From NCBI GenBank assembly GCA_947095535.1, contig OX352773.1, positions 259,865,590 to 259,929,589 on the forward strand: DNA of 64,000 nucleotides, read 5' to 3'. The notes beneath the pieces are model-generated. The model worked only from the letters and a program-made list of their open reading frames with translations, did not search any database and was not told the DNA's origin. This DNA is from Poecilobothrus nobilitatus (Eukaryota; Arthropoda; Insecta; Diptera; Dolichopodidae). Made by a program: the position numbers and the translations under genes. Of this stretch, positions 58,474 through 64,000 are shown in pieces. Every line of letters begins with the position of its first letter. Within the stretch, counting starts at the first letter, position 1.

Positions 58474-59516
58474 CTAGAAATAATAAAAAAGAAATTAATT
58501 TAAGATACTTATAAAATATTTAAAAAGGACATTTTGTATAAAATAGATTCTAAAAAGAAGTGATTTTCAAAAAAAAATTAATCAAATCAAATCTACTTGA
58601 TTCTTAACAAATAGGCATTATTTTAAATTCCAAAAAATTATATGCGACACAACCAAAAATCTTTAGTTATTCTGAATTCCATCATAGGTAGATGAAAATT
58701 ATTTTTCAATGTCAATTTATTTTTGGAAACTTCAAAATCACGGAAATTTTTCGTCTAATTTTTATTAAATATTTTCATTTTAAATTTAAGGATACATATT
58801 TTGTGGATATATTTTCATTTGACACAGTTGCTGTAGAAGAAGTAGAATATAATGAATGATGCAAATTATTAGAATTTTTTGAAATATCTGTTATCCTTTA
58901 AATTTAAATTAAAGATGTATTTATGCTCATATTAATATTGTAGTTTACTATTTTTATCTCTTAAAATTTAAAAGAAATATTCGAGTAAATAAATTGTTTC
59001 AAATGAAAGAAAATATGATAGATCCATTAAAATATTTTGGATTAAATCTTATACAAAGTTTGGACAATTATATAGATTTTTTGATGGAGGAGTTGCTAGA
59101 AATAAAATAAGATAAATTCAATAGAACCAACTTAGAAATGTCAGGTGAAAAAAAAACGGATTTTTTTTAGAGAAAAAGAGATAGAGACGAGAAAAAAAGA
59201 AGGGAAGAGAAAAGAAAGAGATTTTCATTCAAAATAAGCAAAAAGAAATTTTTATAAAATTTGTAAATGATATGATTATTTAAAAAAATATTTGTACCTA
59301 TAACGTAATTAATAATTTAAAACAAAAACAAACAAAAGTAAAGATTTTAAATATACAAAGTAAAACAAATGTAGTAGCAAGTGGGAGCATTTCAGTTTTT
59401 CTAAATTTCTCAAAGAATACTTTAACTAAATAACAAAAAAAACTTATAGCAAAATGTTATTTCACAAAAAATCTATTACCAGCGAAGTGTACCTCAAAAA
59501 AAAAATTTTAACAAAA
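58474..59516. other. Intron sequence upstream of the DGK exon, no other feature
   Basis: A+T-rich with a purine-rich AGAGA tract near 59168-59222. No further exon recognised. Confidence 0.45.
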
Positions 59517-60415
59517 TCTATAATATAATACACAAGATGTTGGCGAGACCTTGCCAACATGTAAAAAAAAATATTTTATATCTATAATAAAACACTCACA
59601 CTGAATGTAAACTAAACTGGCAATGATGATATTTCTGTATATTTATTTAATAATTTAAAATTTTATTACCAGAGACACGAATCTTTAACTCAAAGTATTA
59701 TCAAGAGACACAAACCGTTCATTAAAAATATAAATAAATTTAGTAAATATTATTACCAGGGACCAAATTTTCCACTAAAAGTTCATTAAAAGTGAGTACA
59801 GTCAAAAAAGGAAAAGTACATACTTAAAAAACACATTTTCAATAAAAATAAATTCAGCAAATTTTTAATTTTTAAATTTGACCGCTACATTCATTATGAA
59901 CTGGTCGCAGCGGTAAATTAAAAATAAATTATTAATTTTCTGTTGGCGTTTTCAATCTTTGTTTTGGAAAAAAAAAAAAAAAAAATAGCTACTCTTAATA
60001 AAATTAAAACGCCTGAAAGTGAAAAAGTGAGAGTGAGCAAAGTTTATAGTAAACCTCATATTTATAAGAAAACAAATAATAGGCCGATTTTATTCTTGAT
60101 TTTGTTTTCATTAGTATAAAAGCTGGTAAAAGCTTCGTAACAGACTTTAAAATAGTTTTGTTTATTAAGGTTGAAATTTAGATTTTTAAGCTAAATTTTC
60201 GGTAGAACTGGTATAACATAAAATATTCGAAATTTTTTTATTAATATAAAATTCGGCAGACTTAAATAATTATATTTCATAACAGAAGTCTGGAACTTAC
60301 AAAATATTATAGAAATGGATATTTTTCTTAAAAAAAAAAAAAAACTAACATAGAAAATATCATTTAGAAGCTTTCTCTCACAAAAGATTCATAATTTTGT
60401 ACTAGACCATTAATA
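59517..60415 (+). mobile_element. Hel-1 Helitron copy B, 3'-truncated
   Basis: The 5' end A|TCTATAATATAATACACAA plus the ATGTTGGC/GCCAACAT hairpin matches copy A. It stays collinear with copy C up to AGACCATTA near 60415, then diverges; no CTAG end is present. About three TATCAGAGACAC-type units occur at 59661-59770. Confidence 0.75.
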
Positions 60416-60490
60416 ATATTGTTAGCCATGGAAAAAAATAAGATTTATTAATCAGATCAGATTATAATACCTGAAATTAATGATTGAATT

Positions 60491-62023
60491 TCTGATAATA
60501 TACACAATATAATGATAAGACCTTGCCAACATGTAAAAAAAAAATATTTTATTTCTATAATAAACCACTCACACTGAATGTAAACTAAACTGGCAATGAT
60601 GATATTTCTATATAATTATTTAATAATTTAAAATTTTATTATCAGAGACACAAATCTTCGACTATAAGTCTTATCAGAGACACAAATGTTTACTTTTTAA
60701 AAAGTACTTTCGACGCAAAATTTAAAGCAAATTTTTAATTTTTAAATTTGACCGCCACATCCATTATGAACTGGTCGCAGCGGTAAATTAAAAATAAATT
60801 ATTAATCTTCTGTTGGCAGTTTTCAAATGTCTCTTTGTTTGGAAAAAAATAAAAATACTCTTAATAAAATTAAAAGACCTGAAAGTGAAAAGAGCAAAGT
60901 TTATAGTAAGCTTTATATTTATAAGAAAAAAATAATAGGCCGATTTTATTCTTGATTTTGCTTTCACTATTATAAAAGCTGGTAAAAGCTTCGCAACAGA
61001 CTTTAAAGTAGTTTTCTTTATTTAGGTTGGAATTTTGATTTTTTAAGCTGAATTTTTGATATAACATAAAATATTGGAATTTTTTTTATTAATATAAAAT
61101 TCGGCAGACTTAGCTAATTATATTTCATAACAGAAATCAAAAACTTACTAAATATTATAGAAATGGATATTTTTCTTAAAAAAAAAATAAAAAATAACAT
61201 AGAAAATATCATTTTAGAAGCCTTCTCTCACAATAGATTCATAATTTTGTACTAATTTATTATTAGACCATTAAATTAAAAAGCTGTCGAAAACGACCGT
61301 CACAAAAAAAAAAAGACCCCGAAAATTTATGAAATTACATTATCAGAAACATGAATCTTTTATTAAATATAACAAAGACCTCTTCCAAAGTACATTTAAA
61401 TAAAATAAATTCAGCAAATTTTTTTCAAGCAAAAAAAAAAATAAACGCAAAAGACTTGAAAGTAGTTTTGGTAATTGAAGTAATTTCGCGGCGAAAACAA
61501 CTGCTTTTCATCGACATAAAAATTTTTTTTTAAAACTAAAGAAAAATAGAGAGTCTGGTAAAATTTTAATAAATATTAAAATTATTTCGATTATTGGGAG
61601 TGTTTTAAATGTAACAAAAAAAAATGTCGTAGCGGTTGGTGTTGGTTGGTTTTTCGCCGGTTTTTATTGTGCACTTTATACATGTGTTTCAAACAATTTT
61701 TGAGATATCGACACGAACTTTTACCCTGAATTTGTTTTTAGCTTGGACCATTTTTTCTGAATGATTAAAAAACTGTCAAAAATTACCGCCACGAAAAAAC
61801 GGCGAGAATAAATTAAGAAACTGTACCTAACATTTTTAATTTTATGTGTTTAGATTTGTTTTATGTTTTTTTTCTATTACAAGTAAGTAAGTGATTTCAA
61901 CGTTTTTTTAATGGTGCTGATGTAAAAATGAAATTTTTAGGTAGTTTATTAAGGGAGTCAGTATGATAACGTAAATGTTTTTGAATCCATAGAAATTGTG
62001 CAATTGCACAGGGGATTTTCTAG
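60491..62023 (+). mobile_element. Hel-1 Helitron copy C, full length, uninterrupted
   Basis: The 5' end TCTGATAATATACACAA has lost part of the terminal hairpin but keeps CTTGCCAACATG. The 3' end is textbook: the 14-bp palindrome TGTGCAATTGCACA (61997-62010), nine bases, then CTAG (62020-62023) followed by T. At 1533 bp it is the reference for the empty sites of the SINE and the Cac insertion in copy A. It has no Rep/helicase coding sequence. Confidence 0.85.
61997..62023 (+). terminator. Helitron 3' terminal hairpin and CTAG end
   Basis: The perfect palindrome TGTGCAATTGCACA is followed by GGGGATTTT and CTAG. This is the replication/transposition stop structure of Helitrons, not a transcription terminator of a host gene. 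Confidence 0.8.
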
Positions 62024-62782
62024 TAATATTTAAAAAACAAAACATTCATTTTACATGTAACATTATAGTAATATGTAAAACAGAGGGATTTTAGAGTTCG
62101 TTACAAAATCAGAATTATATGCTTTTTGCAGAATATATAATATAATATATCACATAATATCTCGTACACCCTACATTCCTACCAGGAAACAGGGGTTATA
62201 GCTACCTGGCACATTTATGTACCACTGTAACTGTATATAAATAAATAAATAAATATTCTAAATATAGAATATTCGGAAAGCATATGTTTGTTACAGATCT
62301 AAATTATAGATATAATATCTAAATAGATATAGGATAAGGTGTCTCATTATACCTAATGAAAAGTTGCAAAATGTCACCTTCTTATAAATAGGTTTTAGGG
62401 AAAATGTAGTTTTACAAATTCGGCTACTAACATAAGCCACAACTGCGAAGGAATATTTCTTTCGAAGATTTTTCAAGTTTGTTTTATATTATATAGAAAT
62501 TGAGAATTGGCATATTACGAAACATCGAGAAAAATTTTTGTACATACATCGAAATTTAAAATGAAATTTTCATAGCTTCTACGAAACTTAGCGCTACAAT
62601 AAAATATAAAATAAGGGTGAACTAAAGTTATTTTAAATTATAGTTTTGTAATTTCTTGAATTTTTATTTTTATGATATTGATAGGATTTTTTTTTTAAGC
62701 AATAATATTATATTTTGTTTTAATAACAACTTCTGTATACTAGATTTTAATAAACTTTAAAGGTTATTTAAGTATATATATA
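62024..62782. other. A+T-rich spacer with a LINE-like tail
   Basis: CACATTTATGTACCACTGTA followed by TATAAATAAATAAATAAAT (about 62207-62255) looks like the 3' end and tail of a truncated non-LTR element or SINE. The segment AATCAGAATTATATGCTTTT near 62108 resembles AATCAGGATTATACGCCTTT near 36301. No gene. Confidence 0.4.
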
Positions 62783-63567
62783 TTTTTAGCACATTTCCAA
62801 AAAAAATAAAAAAAAAATATACCTATTAGTTTCACTCTGTCCGTTCGTGCGTCTGTTTACAAAGCTTCTACACCGTTAAAAATATAGAAAAAAAAATTTT
62901 AATAATGGATATGGTCTCATAAATTTTAACCGTGGATAGGTCTCATAAACAAATTAATGTTATAAAACAACTTTTTTATATAGCCCCATCTATTAGGGAA
63001 CTGCAGCCTAATGTTTTACTTAATATTTTTTCAATCTGAAAACGCTTGTAATTGAATATCAAAATCATACAATTCTTTTAAATTTGGTACATTTACCGTT
63101 ATGTGAAAACCAAATTTTGCATGATTTCTACCTTCATAACTCCGAAACGGTTTTAGACAGCGATATGAAATTTTGAGATAAGAAAGAACTTTAAGAATTA
63201 GTATAAGTTTCCTCTAATAAAATTTTTTTGGAGCGCCTTTTGTTTATGAGCTGTAAGGGCTTAAAATTAGCTATTTTTAAATATCTGTACCTTAGGCACC
63301 TGTACACATTTTTCTTCGGAAAGACATAAAAATTAAAGCTCCAATAATATATTTTTATGTGTGTTAACGGTTTCTTTTAGTTAGTTTGTTAACGTTTCTT
63401 TTTGTGTAGGGTTCCAGACTTACAGCCTCTCAAAATTGTAAAAAATTGTATTTCCACATTTCTTATATGAAATTTTCAAATTTTCGTGCAAACCACAATT
63501 TTAAACAGTTTTTATTATCTTTTGGAAATATGCGCTTTTAATAACCGTTTGTTTACATTCTACCTTG
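62783..63567 (+). mobile_element. Cac-family repeat, copy 7, full-length monomer
   Basis: It starts TTTTTAGCACATTTCCAAAA and ends TTTTGGAAATATGCGCTTTT then TTACATTCTACCTTG. The length of 785 bp equals copy 1 minus its 477-bp duplication. The GTCCG block is short (GTCCGTTCGTGCGTC). Confidence 0.75.
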
Positions 63568-64000
63568 TTTTAAATATGTATTGTGTATATACAAGTTTTT
63601 TAATAAATAGATCTAATTGTAAACTATTAAAATAAATCAATCATGTCAAACAAATATGAAAAAAGATTGACTGATTGTAATTTTACGATTGATTGAATTT
63701 GCTAAGGTTTTATAACTATAAAAAAAAAGATGATCTGATCAGTCACAATCACAGTTCACATTACTAGAGTGACATTTCTATGGAATGTCAGAATTTTAAC
63801 CTGTAAAGCTATTGCACAAATGCCCTTCAACCTCATTTTTTAACCATGCAACAGATGTATGATTTTTTTTTATTATAATCTAATGTTTATTCTTTTTCCA
63901 ACTGTTTTATATATATTATCATATTTTGATATATAAAATTTTGTAATTTTTATGAATTAAATATTCTGTGATTTCTTAAGTTAAATTTTATTAAATAAAT
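63568..64000. other. A+T-rich spacer, no gene
   Basis: Nothing recognisable in the last 430 bases; a slightly balanced patch at 63740-63850 has no exon-like structure. Confidence 0.4.

Larger units (their letters stand above)
58474..64000 (-). other. DGKeta: Intron upstream of the DGK exon (continues past the window)
   Basis: The sequence upstream of the exon acceptor contains two Helitron copies, one Cac-family copy and A+T-rich filler. I could not find the exon for the first PH strands (expected to be rich in Trp, Lys, Arg and Tyr codons) before the window ends, so the intron is at least 5.5 kb. Confidence 0.6.

Overview
This is a very A+T-rich eukaryotic window (by eye three-quarters or more A+T). 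It reads as the inside of a giant intron in an insect, most likely a fly. Fly-type signs are interspersed repeats that end in TATACCC...GGGTATA, carry GACGGACGGAC blocks and contain TATGGCAGCTA modules. There are no prokaryotic features. The one stretch I can assign to a host gene is an 81-nt exon on the minus strand at 58393-58473. It has a clean acceptor and a GTAAGT donor and is in phase 0 at both ends. Its peptide fits the middle of the PH domain of a type II (delta/eta) diacylglycerol kinase. If that is right, nearly everything else is intron: at least 58 kb downstream of the exon (coordinates 1-58392) and at least 5.5 kb upstream (58474-64000). No long host ORF is present.

The rest is a layered set of decayed mobile elements, none with an intact transposase or reverse transcriptase. 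(1) A tRNA-derived SINE family (SINE-A) has six copies at 8.4, 15.5, 26.2, 29.7, 37.5 and 44.6 kb. Several have perfect or near-perfect 11-13 bp target duplications, and all lie on the minus strand. Related or separate SINEs sit at 41.9-42.3 kb and 55.2-55.4 kb and carry LINE-like tails. (2) A non-autonomous Helitron family (Hel-1) has copies at 14.73-17.09, 59.52-60.42 and 60.49-62.02 kb, with TC 5' ends, CTAG|T 3' ends and a 3' palindrome. (3) A family with CACATTTCC termini and a GTCCGTCCG block (Cac family) has about eight copies. (4) A 3.07-kb element at 22.30-25.37 kb has a core of 307-bp and 259-bp tandem repeats. (5) Single inverted-repeat elements lie at 5.15-5.87, 9.16-9.52, 10.74-11.44, 20.11-20.72 and 45.80-46.13 kb. 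(6) Decayed ends of non-LTR retrotransposons lie at 4.1-4.7, 13.6-14.0, 31.4-31.6 and 47.1-47.3 kb.

Nesting gives a relative order. A SINE-A copy and a Cac fragment sit inside the Helitron at 14.7-17.1 kb, and the copy at 60.5-62.0 kb shows both sites empty. The 604-bp inverted-repeat element sits inside the Cac copy at 19.3-21.1 kb. The intron may also hold recursive-splicing signals (best candidate at 29.16 kb). No search was run: all family names come from visible motifs and memory.
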